Origin: Actinophytocola sp963727495
Lineage (GTDB): Bacteria; Actinomycetota; Actinomycetes; Mycobacteriales; Pseudonocardiaceae
Direction: 5' to 3'
Length of the DNA stretch: 64,000 bases
Assembly: GCA_963727495.1 (NCBI GenBank)
Contig: CAVSGQ010000006.1
Span: 496,001-560,000 of the forward strand
The position numbers were made by a program, and so were the translations under genes. Numbering within the stretch: the stretch's first letter is position 1; each line of letters opens with the position of its first letter. Positions 45,814 to 54,980 of this stretch are shown piece by piece. The notes under the pieces were generated by a model. That model had not been told where the DNA came from. It made no database searches and saw only the letters and a program-made list of their open reading frames with translations.

Positions 45814-48360
45814 ATGTCAATAACTCGGTTGGGTAACGAGAGCGTGATCCGCCGCCCGCGTACCCTGGTCGCCGTGCGAGTGGGAGATGGTCTGCTGAAG
45901 CTTCTCGGTCTGTGCCTGCTTGCCGGCGTGATGGTGGCCGGCATGCTGTTCCCCGTGGTGGGAGCGCTCGGGGTGGTGTCCAACCGGGCGAGCGACACGA
46001 TCGACAGCGTCTCGGCCGACCTCGTCGCCACCGACCCGCCGCTCATCACCACGATCACCGACTCCAAGGGCAAGGCGATCGCCTACCTGTACGACCAGTA
46101 CCGGGTCCCGGTCACGCCCGACCAGATCTCGCCCACGATGAAGGCCGCGCTGATCTCGGTCGAGGACCGCCGGTTCTACGAGCACCACGGCGTGGACTGG
46201 AAGGGCACCGTCCGGGCGCTGATCAGCAACCAGACCGGCGAGGACGTGCAGGGCGCGTCGACGCTCACCCAGCAGTACGTGAAGAACTACCTGATCAACG
46301 TGGTGTACCGGGACCAGGTCGGCGCCGACGAGGCCGACCCGAGCAAGAAGATCGCGCGGGAACGGGCGCAGGAGCAGACGGTGACCCGCAAGCTGCGGGA
46401 GGCCCGGCTCGCCATCCAGCTCGAACAGTCGATGAGCAAGGAGGAGATCCTCACCGGGTACCTCAACGTCGTCGAGTTCACCGACCGGGTGTTCGGCGTC
46501 GGCGCCGCGGCGCGCGCGTACTTCAACACCACCCCGGACAAGCTGACCGTGGCGCAGTCGGCGCTGCTGGCCGGCATGGTGAACAACCCGAGCCTGTACA
46601 ACCCATGGCGGCGGCCGAAGGAGACGCTGGACCGGCGCAACTTCGTCATCGACAAGATGGTCGAGACGAAGAGCCTGTCGCCGGAGAACGCGGAGGCGGC
46701 GAAGAAGGAGCCGCTCGGCATCCGGCCCGAGCCGCGCAAGCCCGCCGCGAACTGCGTGGGCGCCGGTCCCCAGTACGGCTTCTTCTGCCAGTACGTCGAG
46801 GACTACCTGATGAAGATCGGGTTCACCGCGGACCAGCTCTACACCGGCGGGTACACGATCAAGACCACGTTCGACGCCCGGGCCACCCGCATCGCGAAGC
46901 GCGCCGCCGAGGCGCAGGTGCCCAAGCACACCCGGGGCATCAACAACTCGATGGCGATCATCCGGCCGGGCAAGAAGCGCCACGAGGTCACCGCGCTGGT
47001 CTCCAACCGCGACTACGGCCTCAACGTCAAGGCCGGGCAGACCCAGCTCGCCTACCCGTACGGCGTGATGAACAAGTTCGGCGCCGGGTCCATCTTCAAG
47101 ATCTTCACCGCGGCCGCCTACCTGGAGAAGGGCGGCGGCATCGACAACACCATCAAGACGCCGCAGAGCTACACCTCGAAGGTGTTCAAGGGCGGCGCCG
47201 ACAGCTGCCCGCCCACCGGTGAGCCGAACACGCACTGGTACTGCCTGAGCAACTTCGGCGAGGGGCACTACCCGGCGCAGATGAAGCTGCAGGACGCGCT
47301 GGCGCAGTCGCCGAACACCGGGTTCGTGATCCTCGAGGAGAAGGTCGGCATGGACCCGGTCGTCGACATGGCGAGCCGGCTCGGCCTGCGCGAGACCATG
47401 TCGACCAACATGGTCGGCCAGAAGCCGGACCCCAAGTCGGACAGGGCGGAGTACAACCAGAGCCAGTCCCAGTTCTTCCGGAGCAAGGGCAACAGCCCGG
47501 GCAACGCGTCGTTCACGCTGAGCCCCGCGCCGCTGTCCACGCTGGAGCTGGCCAACGTCGGCGCCACGCTGATGAGCGGCGGCGTCTGGTGTCCACCGAC
47601 CCCGCTGCTCGAGGTGCTGGACCGGAACGGCAAGAAGATCAACTACAGCGAGCAGCCGTGCGAGCAGGCGGTGTCCGAGGGCCTGGCGAACACGCTGGTG
47701 ACCGGGTTGTCCAAGGACGACGTGTCCGGCACCGCGTCCGGCGCGGCGCGCTCCTACGGCTGGGACCGTCCGATGCTCGGCAAGACCGGCACCACCCAGC
47801 AGAGCAAGTCGGCGGGCTTCGTCGGGGCGACCCCGCAGCTGGCCGGGGCGGTGCTGACGTTCAACGACGGCCGTGCCCCGGAGGGCATCTGCGACAGCAC
47901 GCCGGGCCAGCCGTACCTGTGCGGTGAGAACGGCAACATCTTCGGCGGCAAGGCCCCGGCACGGACCTGGTTCGACTCGATGAGCCAGATCCTGAAGAAG
48001 ACATCGGTGCGCGGGTTGCCGCCGGTGGACGAGCGGTACGTCAAGGGTGGGCCGCAGGTCCAGGTGCCGGACGTGGTCGGCTACAGCGAGCAGGAGGCGC
48101 GCAACCGGCTGCAGCAGGCCGGCTACAAGGTGGCGACCGAGGAGCTCAACTCCTCCTCGGCGAAGGGCACCGTGGTAAGCCAGTCACCCCGGGGCACCGC
48201 GCTGCCGGGCGAGACGATCACGATCGGGATCAGCACCGGGTACGTGCCGCCGCCGCAGACCTCCCAGCCGCCGTCGTCGCCCAAGCCACCGCCCAGCCGC
48301 GGTGGCGGCGGTGGCGGTGGCCGGCGAACACCCGGCGAGACACCCGGCGGTCCCGGGTAA
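45814..48360 (+). CDS. ponA2: Bifunctional penicillin-binding protein PonA2 with PASTA domain
   Basis: An 848-residue class A PBP. A membrane anchor (about residues 28-50) is followed by the glycosyltransferase domain with SVEDRRFYEHHGVDWKG (catalytic Glu), the transpeptidase with SxxK in GAGSIFKIF, SPN in AQSPNTGF and KTG in LGKTGTTQQ. One PASTA domain (VPDVVGYSEQEARNRLQQAG) and a Pro/Gly-rich tail end the protein. It polymerises and cross-links peptidoglycan. The ATG at 45814 is used; GTG 45844 is possible. Confidence 0.93.
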   Translation: MSITRLGNESVIRRPRTLVAVRVGDGLLKLLGLCLLAGVMVAGMLFPVVGALGVVSNRASDTIDSVSADLVATDPPLITTITDSKGKAIAYLYDQYRVPVTPDQISPTMKAALISVEDRRFYEHHGVDWKGTVRALISNQTGEDVQGASTLTQQYVKNYLINVVYRDQVGADEADPSKKIARERAQEQTVTRKLREARLAIQLEQSMSKEEILTGYLNVVEFTDRVFGVGAAARAYFNTTPDKLTVAQSALLAGMVNNPSLYNPWRRPKETLDRRNFVIDKMVETKSLSPENAEAAKKEPLGIRPEPRKPAANCVGAGPQYGFFCQYVEDYLMKIGFTADQLYTGGYTIKTTFDARATRIAKRAAEAQVPKHTRGINNSMAIIRPGKKRHEVTALVSNRDYGLNVKAGQTQLAYPYGVMNKFGAGSIFKIFTAAAYLEKGGGIDNTIKTPQSYTSKVFKGGADSCPPTGEPNTHWYCLSNFGEGHYPAQMKLQDALAQSPNTGFVILEEKVGMDPVVDMASRLGLRETMSTNMVGQKPDPKSDRAEYNQSQSQFFRSKGNSPGNASFTLSPAPLSTLELANVGATLMSGGVWCPPTPLLEVLDRNGKKINYSEQPCEQAVSEGLANTLVTGLSKDDVSGTASGAARSYGWDRPMLGKTGTTQQSKSAGFVGATPQLAGAVLTFNDGRAPEGICDSTPGQPYLCGENGNIFGGKAPARTWFDSMSQILKKTSVRGLPPVDERYVKGGPQVQVPDVVGYSEQEARNRLQQAGYKVATEELNSSSAKGTVVSQSPRGTALPGETITIGISTGYVPPPQTSQPPSSPKPPPSRGGGGGGGRRTPGETPGGPG

Positions 48361-48369
48361 CGGCACAGC

Positions 48370-48403
48370 GACGAGGGCGCCCTCTGCGGAGGGCGCCCTC
48401 GTC
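48370..48403. terminator. Bidirectional terminator between ponA2 and yqeY
   Basis: A perfect 15-bp stem, GACGAGGGCGCCCTC with its complement GAGGGCGCCCTCGTC, closed by TGCG, in the 50-bp convergent gap. Confidence 0.8.
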
Positions 48404-48410
48404 GTGTCGG

Positions 48411-48881
48411 TCAGCCCTGCAGCCTGGCCCGCACCGCGGCGGCCACCCGGCCGCCCTCGGCGCGGCCGGCGATCCGCGTGTTGGCGGCCTTCATGACCTG
48501 GCCCATCTGCCGCTGGCCGGGCGCGGCACCGAGCTGCCCGGTGACCTCGGCCACCGCCGCGTCGACCAGCGTCGCCAGCTCGTCGTCGGACAGCTGCCGG
48601 GGCAGGTAGCCGGTGAGCACCGCGGCCTCGTCCCGCTCGGCCTGGGCACGCTCGGCGCGGCCGGCGCCGGCGAAGGCCTCGGCGGCCTCCTTGCGCTTCT
48701 TCACCTCGCGGGTGAGGACCTTCTGAACCTCGGCGTCGGACAGCTCGCGGGCCACGTCGCCGGCGACCTCCTCGGTGGTCAGCGCGGTCAGCGCCATGCG
48801 CAGCGCGGCCATCCGGGTCGACTCCCGCGCCTTGATCGCGGACGCGAGGTCGGCCTGCAACCGTGCCTTGAGCTCAGCCAT
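48411..48881 (-). CDS. GatB/YqeY domain protein
   Basis: A 156-residue all-helical protein homologous to the tRNA-binding tail of GatB: MAELKARLQADLASAIKARE at the start and PGQRQMGQVMKAANTRIAG near the end. The stand-alone version's function is not established; tRNA binding is inferred from the family. It lies convergent with ponA2 and divergent from the metallophosphoesterase. Confidence 0.9.
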   Translation of the reverse strand: MAELKARLQADLASAIKARESTRMAALRMALTALTTEEVAGDVARELSDAEVQKVLTREVKKRKEAAEAFAGAGRAERAQAERDEAAVLTGYLPRQLSDDELATLVDAAVAEVTGQLGAAPGQRQMGQVMKAANTRIAGRAEGGRVAAAVRARLQG

Positions 48882-48938
48882 GGACCGAACCCTACTGGCA
48901 GTTGCCGGTCACTCGGTGCACGCATCTAGGCTCGGGTC

Positions 48939-49904
48939 GTGGGCACACTGGCGCGAAACATCGGACGAGCGGCACTCGGCGCCACGGCGCTCGGGACGGC
49001 GACCGTGGCATACGCGGCCGGCATCGAGCGCAACCGCTGGACGCTGCGGGAGGCCACGCTGCCGGTGCTGGCGGCGGGTGCCCGGCCGCTGCGCGTGCTG
49101 CACCTCTCCGACCTGCACATGACGCCCGACCAGCGGTCCAAGCAGCGCTGGGTGGCCGAGCTCGCCGAGCTCGACCCCGACCTGGTGGTCAACACCGGCG
49201 ACAACCTCGCGCACAAGCACGCGGTGCCCGCGGTGCTGCGGGGGCTGGGGCCGCTGCTCGAGCGGCCCGGCGTGTTCGTGTTCGGCAGCAACGACTACTA
49301 CGCGCCGCGGCCCAAGAACCCCGCCCGGTACCTGGTGAAGTCCAAGCGCCGGGTGCACGGCATCCCGCTGCCCTGGCGCGACCTGCGGGCGGCGCTCGTC
49401 GAGCGGGGGTGGCACGACCTGACCCACGTGCGGCGGCTGCTCGCGGTCGAGGGCCAGACCATCGCGGTGGCCGGGGTCGACGATCCCCACCTGCACCGGG
49501 ACCGCTACTCCGACATCGCCGGGCGGCCGGACCGGTCGGCCACGCTGCGGCTGGGGATCACCCACTCACCCGAGCCCCGCGTCCTGGACGCCTTCGCCGG
49601 CGACGGCTACGACCTGGTGATGGCCGGCCACACGCACGGTGGACAGCTGCGCCTCCCCGGCTACGGCGCGATCGTCACCAACTGCGAGCTGGACCGCTCC
49701 CGGGCGCGCGGCGCGTCGCGGTGGGGGGCGCACATGTGGCTGCACGTGTCCGCCGGCCTGGGCACGTCGCCCTACGCCCCGATCCGTTTCGCCTGCCCAC
49801 CTGAGGCGAGCCTGCTCACCCTCGTCTCCCGCCCGACCGGCGCCAACAGCCCCGACAGCGCCAAAGGCGGCGCCCGCTTCGGGGCCGGCGCGGACGTCGG
49901 ATAG
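48939..49904 (+). CDS. Metallophosphoesterase
   Basis: A 321-residue calcineurin-like phosphoesterase (Rv3683 position). Metal-binding motifs in order are LHLSDLHM, VVNTGDNL, FGSNDYY and AGHTHGGQ. An N-terminal hydrophobic segment (residues about 10-28) suggests export or membrane attachment. It starts at GTG 48939. It may act on phosphodiesters or phosphorylated lipids. Confidence 0.87.
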   Translation: MGTLARNIGRAALGATALGTATVAYAAGIERNRWTLREATLPVLAAGARPLRVLHLSDLHMTPDQRSKQRWVAELAELDPDLVVNTGDNLAHKHAVPAVLRGLGPLLERPGVFVFGSNDYYAPRPKNPARYLVKSKRRVHGIPLPWRDLRAALVERGWHDLTHVRRLLAVEGQTIAVAGVDDPHLHRDRYSDIAGRPDRSATLRLGITHSPEPRVLDAFAGDGYDLVMAGHTHGGQLRLPGYGAIVTNCELDRSRARGASRWGAHMWLHVSAGLGTSPYAPIRFACPPEASLLTLVSRPTGANSPDSAKGGARFGAGADVG

Positions 49905-49921
49905 ACTCTGCCGGGTACCAC

Positions 49922-49999
<78 letters not shown>

Positions 50000-50045
50000 C
50001 TCAGGGCCCGTCCACAGTTCGCCTGGATGGGCCTGACTGGTCTCT

Positions 50046-50066
50046 GGGTGACTAGTTGGGTGACTA
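50046..50066 (+). repeat. Paired 9-bp direct repeats next to attL
   Basis: GGGTGACTA occurs at 50046-50054 and 50058-50066, one every 12 bp, about 50 bp inside the element. The position suits integrase arm-type binding sites. Confidence 0.4.
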
Positions 50067-50074
50067 CCGGTGAG

Positions 50075-50296
50075 TCACCATGAACGAAGCGTCGCCACCA
50101 ACTTTGTTGACCTGCAGGTGCGACAGCCTCTCGATTTCATGGCCGCAACATGTGCGCGAGCTCGTAGAAGCGCACCAAGTGCCCCTCCTACGAGGAGGAT
50201 TTCGTACATGACAAGAAGCGCTGCCCCGGCAGAGAACCGCACTGATGTCGTGTCCTTGGTGAAGATGACCAGGACCGCCAAGAACCTGTCAGTCAT
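50075..50296 (-). CDS. Possible small membrane protein in the element
   Basis: An open frame of 73 residues with one hydrophobic stretch (AGAALLVMYEILLVGGALGA) and a basic, cysteine-containing tail. The start ATG 50296 has only a weak GGGG upstream and no family is recognised. It may not be a gene. Apart from this and the repeats, I see nothing certain between 50000 and 50521. On the plus strand an ATG at 50208 follows GAGGAGG, but its frame has no recognisable domain. Confidence 0.25.
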   Translation of the reverse strand: MTDRFLAVLVIFTKDTTSVRFSAGAALLVMYEILLVGGALGALLRARAHVAAMKSRGCRTCRSTKLVATLRSW

Positions 50297-50521
50297 CCCC
50301 GTGGCCAGCCGCGCTTGGGCTGGGCGGACCCGGCCCAAGCGCGCTGGTCGATCCGCGACCGGTGCCACAGACGGATCCGGCGCGCCGGAACGCTCCCCCT
50401 ACGGCGACGACACCGCCCACCCTGTCCGGAGTGGGTCGCGTCCTGAGTCATCCCTCGGCGTGTCGCTCTACATCCCGAACCCTGCAGATGTGGTAATGCG
50501 CGTCACTATGCCTAGCCGAAA

Positions 50522-50538
50522 CGTATTACACGTATTAC
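50522..50538 (+). promoter_or_regulatory. Tandem CGTATTAC repeats before the toxin-like gene
   Basis: CGTATTAC at 50522-50529 and 50531-50538 lies just before the ATG at 50548. Two close direct repeats are a typical binding pattern for ribbon-helix-helix antitoxins that repress their own operon. Confidence 0.45.
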
Positions 50539-50547
50539 GCTTAACAC

Positions 50548-50902
50548 ATGAGTGGTCCGTCGTTCTACGGCGTGCCCCCCGAAGACCTACCGATCGACGA
50601 CGTCGACTGGGAGCACCGCGGGGTGTACATCCGTACGCGTTCAAGTCGGAAACCTGGAGACTTCGACGTCGAGGCCCGAGTGGGCGACTGAGGCTGTCTT
50701 CGACGAGTTCCGGATGATCGCGGCACCGGATCCAGCCAGCAAGAGCGGTGAGAGCATCCGACTACTCGGTTACAGTCAGTCAGCAGATCGTATACTGGTT
50801 GTGATACTGCGACCAAAGCATCTACCCACCATCGACGGGTCGTGGTGGGGAATCAACGCGTGGGCAGCGAACTCAACGGCACTTCGCAGGTATCACGGAT
50901 GA
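50548..50902 (+). pseudogene. Toxin-like protein with one-base insertion
   Basis: The first frame encodes MSGPSFYGVPPEDLPIDDVD, continuing to RSSRKPGDFDVE; the product then continues in another frame as PEWATEAVFDEFRMIAAPD, IRLLGYSQSADRILVVI and WWGINAWAANSTALRRY. One extra G near 50675 (GTCGAGGCCC) breaks it; without it the protein has 117 residues. I recognise the pattern from uncharacterised actinobacterial proteins encoded before RHH proteins, but no biochemical function is known to me. Toxin is inferred from context. Confidence 0.6.
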
Positions 50903-50915
50903 GGAGGTGAGACCA

Positions 50916-51353
50916 ATGTCCGTACGTAAAAAGATCAAACCAAGCTACGAACCGGACGGGGACGGTCGTGATATCGCTGACATCCTCACCAATGAAGCAG
51001 AAGACACCGAGCACGGCCGCGACATGGATGCCGCATATGTACCGAGCCGGAAGCGATCAAAGGATCCATCACAGGTCTACTCGGTTCGCTTTCCTGTTGA
51101 TCGCTTGGAGGAGTTGCGTCAGTTGGCTGCCCGCCATGGCGTTACTCCCAGTGCACTCCTACGTCGATGGACGGTCGAGCGACTTGACGAGGAGATCGAT
51201 CACGATTCGCGTGTGGCGGAGGAGATGGAACGTCGCAGTGTGGATCGGGACGATGTACTCATGCTGACACGGGGCCAGCTTGAGAGCGAGATCCATCGGT
51301 TCCTACATGACCATGGCGAATTGCTGGCCAGATACCTTCGAGAGAAAAGTTAG
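50916..51353 (+). CDS. Ribbon-helix-helix protein, antitoxin-like
   Basis: A 145-residue protein with an acidic N-terminus, a ribbon-helix-helix fold at about residues 53-92 (VYSVRFPVDRLEELRQLAAR, then GVTPSALLRRW), and an acidic C-terminal extension likely to bind the partner. GAGGAGGTGA precedes the ATG by 5 nt, and the gene is 13 nt after the toxin-like gene. It probably represses the pair through the CGTATTAC repeats. Confidence 0.75.
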   Translation: MSVRKKIKPSYEPDGDGRDIADILTNEAEDTEHGRDMDAAYVPSRKRSKDPSQVYSVRFPVDRLEELRQLAARHGVTPSALLRRWTVERLDEEIDHDSRVAEEMERRSVDRDDVLMLTRGQLESEIHRFLHDHGELLARYLREKS

Positions 51354-51476
51354 CCAGGTTGGGTTGCGCCAGCAGCACCATCAGCGTTGGTACCGCTGGC
51401 GCAACTTGACCCGATGGTTCGGTCGTCTTTGCCCGGCGTCGCGCAGCGAGTTCAGCGGCACATCAGTTAGCTTGGA

Positions 51477-51516
51477 ACGAAGAAGTCGCAGGTTCAAATC
51501 CTGTCACTCCGACCAA
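51477..51516 (+). repeat. attR-like copy of the tRNA-Pro 3' end
   Basis: Direct repeat of 49960-49999 with one C-to-T change at 51508. The upstream part of the tRNA is absent, so this is not a second functional tRNA gene. Confidence 0.85.
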
Positions 51517-51556
51517 TGTCGGCCCCCGTCCATAGTGGAATGGACCGGGGCGCACC

Positions 51557-52015
51557 TCACTCGTTGCCCGGGGTCCACTGCATCGACATGCGCGGAGCGT
51601 CGATCCGCACGATCTCGAACCCGAGACGGGCGTAGAGGGCCCGTGCGGGATTGTCGACGAACACGCTGAGCCGGACCGGAACGCCGCCCCGCCGCTGCGC
51701 GGCCGCGAGGATGTCCCGCAACATCCGGGTGCCGATGCCACGACCTTGCGCCTCGGGCAGCAGCGCGATCTCCTCGATGAAGTCGCACTCGTCCTCGTGG
51801 ATGACGCACACGTAGCCGACGGGCCGCCCGCTCTCCTCGACCACGGCGAACGGCAGGTCGGCGAACTCCCGGTCGGCGGTCGCGCGCTGTTCGGCGTCGT
51901 CCCAACCCGACGTCCGTTCGACGTACGCGCGCAGGGCCGCTCGCCGCACCTCGAACAGGAACTCCCGATCGCCGCTGCGAGCCGGCCGAACTCGAAGGTC
52001 GTGGGAGCGCGTCAT
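51557..52015 (-). CDS. GNAT family N-acetyltransferase
   Basis: A 152-residue acetyltransferase. It has EIALLPEAQGRGIGTRML with the Q/RxxGxG acetyl-CoA motif, and a typical C-terminal NPARALYARLGFEIVR stretch. It starts at ATG 52015, just outside the tRNA-linked element. The substrate is unknown. Confidence 0.87.
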   Translation of the reverse strand: MTRSHDLRVRPARSGDREFLFEVRRAALRAYVERTSGWDDAEQRATADREFADLPFAVVEESGRPVGYVCVIHEDECDFIEEIALLPEAQGRGIGTRMLRDILAAAQRRGGVPVRLSVFVDNPARALYARLGFEIVRIDAPRMSMQWTPGNE

Positions 52016-52058
52016 TCGCGCGAGGCTAGGACGTCGATCATGCCGCCGGCAACGGGCG

Positions 52059-53312
52059 CTACCCCAGCTGGTCGCGGCGGCGGGTCAGGTAGGCGGTCTC
52101 GGCGGTGTTGCCCGCCAGCTCGATGGCCTTGTCGTAGGCCGCGCGCGACTGCCGACCGCGGCCCAGCCGGCGCAGCAGGTCGGCGCGGGTGGCGTGGTAG
52201 GCGTGATAGCCGGCCAGCTTGTCCTCGAGGCGGTCGACGGCCGCCAGTGCCACCTCCGGGCCGTCGAGCTCGGCGACCGCGATGGCCCGGTTGAGGGCGA
52301 CGATCGGCGAGGGGTCGAGGCGGACGAGCTGGTCGTAGAGGGCGACGACCTGCGACCAGTCGGTGTCGCGCACGTCGCGGGCGGAGGTGTGCACGGCGTT
52401 GATCGCGGCGAGGATCTGGTAGCGGCCCGGCGCCACCCCGGCGGCGGCAGCGGCGAGGCGCTCGCGCACCAGCCGGTGCCCCTCGGCGACCAGCGCGGCG
52501 TCCCAGGCCCCCCGGTCCTGCTCGCCGAGGGCGACCAGTTCGCCGCCGGCCGAGACCCGGGCGGCGCGGCGGGCCTCGGTGAGCAGCATCAGCGCCAGCA
52601 GCCCGGCCACCTCGCCGTCGCGCGGCAGCAGGGCGCGGATCAGGCGGGTGAGCCGGATCGACTCCGCGGTCAGCTCGTGGCGTACCGGGTCGGTGTCGGG
52701 TCCGGTCGCCAGGTAGCCCTCGTTGAAGACGAGGTAGAGCACGGCGAGCACCCCGGAGACACGTGCCGGGAGATCCTCCGCGGACGGCACCCGGTAGGGG
52801 ATGCGGGCCGCCTTGATCTTGGCCTTCGCGCGGGTGATGCGCTGTCCCATGGTGGCCTCGGCCACCAGGAAGGCACGGGCGATCTCGGGCACGGTCAGAC
52901 CGCCGACCATGCGCAGCGTCAGCGCCAGGCGGGCCTCCATCGCCAGCGCCGGGTGACAGCAGGTGAAGATCAGCCGGAGCCGGTCGTCGTCGATGGCCCC
53001 TTCGATGGCACCGAGGGGCTCCGGCGGGTCGTCGTCGTACACCATCCGAGCCTCCTTGTGCTTGTCGTCGCGCTTGTTCTCGCGCCGGATCCGGTCGATG
53101 GCCTTGTGGTTGGCGGTGGTGGTCAGCCAGGCGCCGGGGTTGGGGGGCACGCCGTCGGCCGGCCACCGCTCGACGGCGATCGCGAACGCCTCGGCCGCGG
53201 CCTCCTCGGCGATGTCGAGATCACCGAAGCGCCTGGCCAGGGCGGCGACCACCCGGGCCCACTCCTCGTGGTGGGCGCGGGTGATCGCGCCCCGAACGTC
53301 GACGTCGCTCAC
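52059..53312 (-). CDS. ECF sigma factor with C-terminal TPR-like extension (ECF42 type)
   Basis: A 417-residue protein. The sigma-2 region has AEEAAAEAFAIAVERWP and NPGAWLTTTANHKAIDRIRR, and the sigma-4 region has TVPEIARAFLVAEATMGQRI. A helical repeat extension of about 230 residues follows, with NEGYLATGP and LNRAIAVAELDGPEVALAAV. This is the ECF42 architecture, in which the C-terminal domain controls activity without an anti-sigma factor. The usual neighbouring DGPF/YCII-domain gene is not seen here. Start GTG 53312; GTG 53318 is the alternative. Confidence 0.88.
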   Translation of the reverse strand: MSDVDVRGAITRAHHEEWARVVAALARRFGDLDIAEEAAAEAFAIAVERWPADGVPPNPGAWLTTTANHKAIDRIRRENKRDDKHKEARMVYDDDPPEPLGAIEGAIDDDRLRLIFTCCHPALAMEARLALTLRMVGGLTVPEIARAFLVAEATMGQRITRAKAKIKAARIPYRVPSAEDLPARVSGVLAVLYLVFNEGYLATGPDTDPVRHELTAESIRLTRLIRALLPRDGEVAGLLALMLLTEARRAARVSAGGELVALGEQDRGAWDAALVAEGHRLVRERLAAAAAGVAPGRYQILAAINAVHTSARDVRDTDWSQVVALYDQLVRLDPSPIVALNRAIAVAELDGPEVALAAVDRLEDKLAGYHAYHATRADLLRRLGRGRQSRAAYDKAIELAGNTAETAYLTRRRDQLG

Positions 53313-53522
53313 CGGCACGACCGCACCTCGATCCTCCGATCTTGTTCGGTGCCACCCCTCGTGGGGCTCACCCCTGCTACGAACGCCGCCGCCCCGATCC
53401 GACATCGCCTCCGGATTTCTTTCGAGGATTTCCGTACGCGGACCGCGCTCGACAATGTAACGACACCGTTCGGCTTCACGACCCGGTTGGTACGGGGGTC
53501 CGGACGACCCGGGAGGCCTGCG

Positions 53523-54017
53523 ATGAAAACGGCTCTGACCGATGCGGCCGCGCGCCGCGGGGCCTTCGACGGGATCGCCGTCGGCGCGGTCGTCATGACG
53601 TTGGTGTTCGTGGCCAACGTGGTGGTTCCCGTCGCCGACCAGAACAGTCCGGCGAAGTACGCGGCAGGCTGGCTGTCACTGGTGCTGCTCGGGGTGCTGT
53701 TCGTGGTGATCGGTGCGCGCGCCTCGCGCCTGGTGAGTTCCGGCTCCGCCGGCGCCCGGGCCGGTGCCGCGGCCGGGATCGTGATCGCCGTGATGTTCGT
53801 CGCGACATTCGCGATCATGGACAACCTGTTCTACGACACGATCATCCAGCAGCCCGGCAAGCTCGGTTCCACACGCGCGTCGCTGAATGCCGCGCTGTTG
53901 CCGACCGCGATCTTCTTCCTGTCGGTCACCGGCATCGCCGGTGCCGTGCTGGGCCGGCTCGGTGGCCTGATCGCCGGGAACCGCGTCCCGGCGGCCCGTC
54001 CGCGCCGGGACGGTTAG
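53523..54017 (+). CDS. Four-helix membrane protein of unknown function
   Basis: A 164-residue protein with four hydrophobic segments (about residues 18-38, 49-65, 80-101 and 125-150). No family is recognised. GGGAGG lies 6 nt before the ATG; the long open frame upstream is antisense to the sigma-factor gene and is discarded. It is divergent from the ECF42 gene and a possible target. Confidence 0.7.
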   Translation: MKTALTDAAARRGAFDGIAVGAVVMTLVFVANVVVPVADQNSPAKYAAGWLSLVLLGVLFVVIGARASRLVSSGSAGARAGAAAGIVIAVMFVATFAIMDNLFYDTIIQQPGKLGSTRASLNAALLPTAIFFLSVTGIAGAVLGRLGGLIAGNRVPAARPRRDG

Positions 54018-54051
54018 CAGCGGGCGCGGAGCCGAGCCGCCGGGCTGGGCG

Positions 54052-54429
54052 CTACTCGTAGATACCCAGCTGGATTCTGTTGTGGACGGTGTCCTGGTAC
54101 ACCCGCCACTCGGTGAGCCGGTCGGCCATGACCGTGGCGCCCCAGATGGCGGGGCCGGTCAGCTCCGGGTGGTCCGGGCAGTCGGAGTGGCCTGTGATCA
54201 GCACCGTGCTGCCGAACACGTGGAACGAGTCGAACGTGTTGCGGTAGCCCGGAAACGCCCGGAAGAACCCGCTCCACGCCGCGATGCACGCGGGCTTGCC
54301 GGACACCGCGTTGCCCGCCGCGTCGATGAACCGGTGGTCCTCGGACATCAGGGACGCCAGCGAGCGGATGTCCGCCGCGTTGATGTGGTTGTTGAACTGG
54401 GTGGCCGCGTTCGCAGGGGTGAGCGACAT
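54052..54429 (-). CDS. SnoaL-like/NTF2-fold protein
   Basis: A 125-residue protein with the NTF2-like pattern: helices INAADIRSLASLMSEDHRFID, stated in part, then AGNAVSGKPACIAAWSGFF, FPGYRNTFDSF, and strands ending RVYQDTVHNR. It may bind or isomerise a small molecule. It is last in the five-gene protease/inhibitor operon, 2 nt after the hemerythrin stop. Confidence 0.8.
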   Translation of the reverse strand: MSLTPANAATQFNNHINAADIRSLASLMSEDHRFIDAAGNAVSGKPACIAAWSGFFRAFPGYRNTFDSFHVFGSTVLITGHSDCPDHPELTGPAIWGATVMADRLTEWRVYQDTVHNRIQLGIYE

Positions 54430-54431
54430 TG

Positions 54432-54971
54432 TCAGTCCAGCTTGCCTTCCCGGTGGGCGCGGGAGACCAGCGCCCGGACATTGGTCAGCGTGCCGCAGTC
54501 GCCGTCGATCTGGCGGTTGCGTTCCGTCGCGAACGCCTCGCCGAGGTCGGCGCGCGCCCGCGAACCCAGCTCTTGGCGGGCCGGGTTGAGGATGGTCAGC
54601 TCCTCCTCCACCAGGTGGTGGCCGATCGTCGCGGACAGCTCCTCCACCGCGTCGTCGAAGGACTGCGTGTCCGTGCCCTTCAGCTCCAGCACCTTCAGCA
54701 GCGCCGCGTGACCCTCGGCGTGCTCCTCGGAGCCGTGCTCGGCCTCCTCGGGCCCGACCGCGGATCTCCCGCGCAGCTTCGGGTAGACATACCGCTCCTC
54801 GGCCTCCGCGTGCGCGACCAGCACGGTCGCCAGCGCGTCGCGGACGGCGGCACGGTCGGAGCTGGAGTCGCGCAGGGCGCGCAGCAGTTCCTCGAACAGC
54901 CGGTGGTCGTCCAGGATCAGGTCGATCACGTCGCCCGATACCGGCCGGTGAAGGTCGACGACATGGTTCAT
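54432..54971 (-). CDS. Hemerythrin HHE-domain protein
   Basis: A 179-residue four-helix protein with diiron ligands in ILDDHRLFEELL, VAHAEAEERYVYP, EEHAEGHAALL and ATIGHHLVEEELTILNP. It probably senses or binds oxygen, nitric oxide or iron. AAAGAG precedes the ATG. It lies 9 nt after the chagasin-like gene and is fourth in the operon. Confidence 0.88.
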   Translation of the reverse strand: MNHVVDLHRPVSGDVIDLILDDHRLFEELLRALRDSSSDRAAVRDALATVLVAHAEAEERYVYPKLRGRSAVGPEEAEHGSEEHAEGHAALLKVLELKGTDTQSFDDAVEELSATIGHHLVEEELTILNPARQELGSRARADLGEAFATERNRQIDGDCGTLTNVRALVSRAHREGKLD

Positions 54972-54980
54972 GGACTCTTT

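Noticed and set aside
50208..50717. Plus-strand frame from ATG 50208 after GAGGAGG
   Set aside because: Good ribosome binding site but no recognisable domain, and it overlaps the toxin-like gene in another frame.
51420..51516. Second functional tRNA-Pro at the right end of the element
   Set aside because: Only the 3' half matches; the 5' acceptor strand and D arm are missing.
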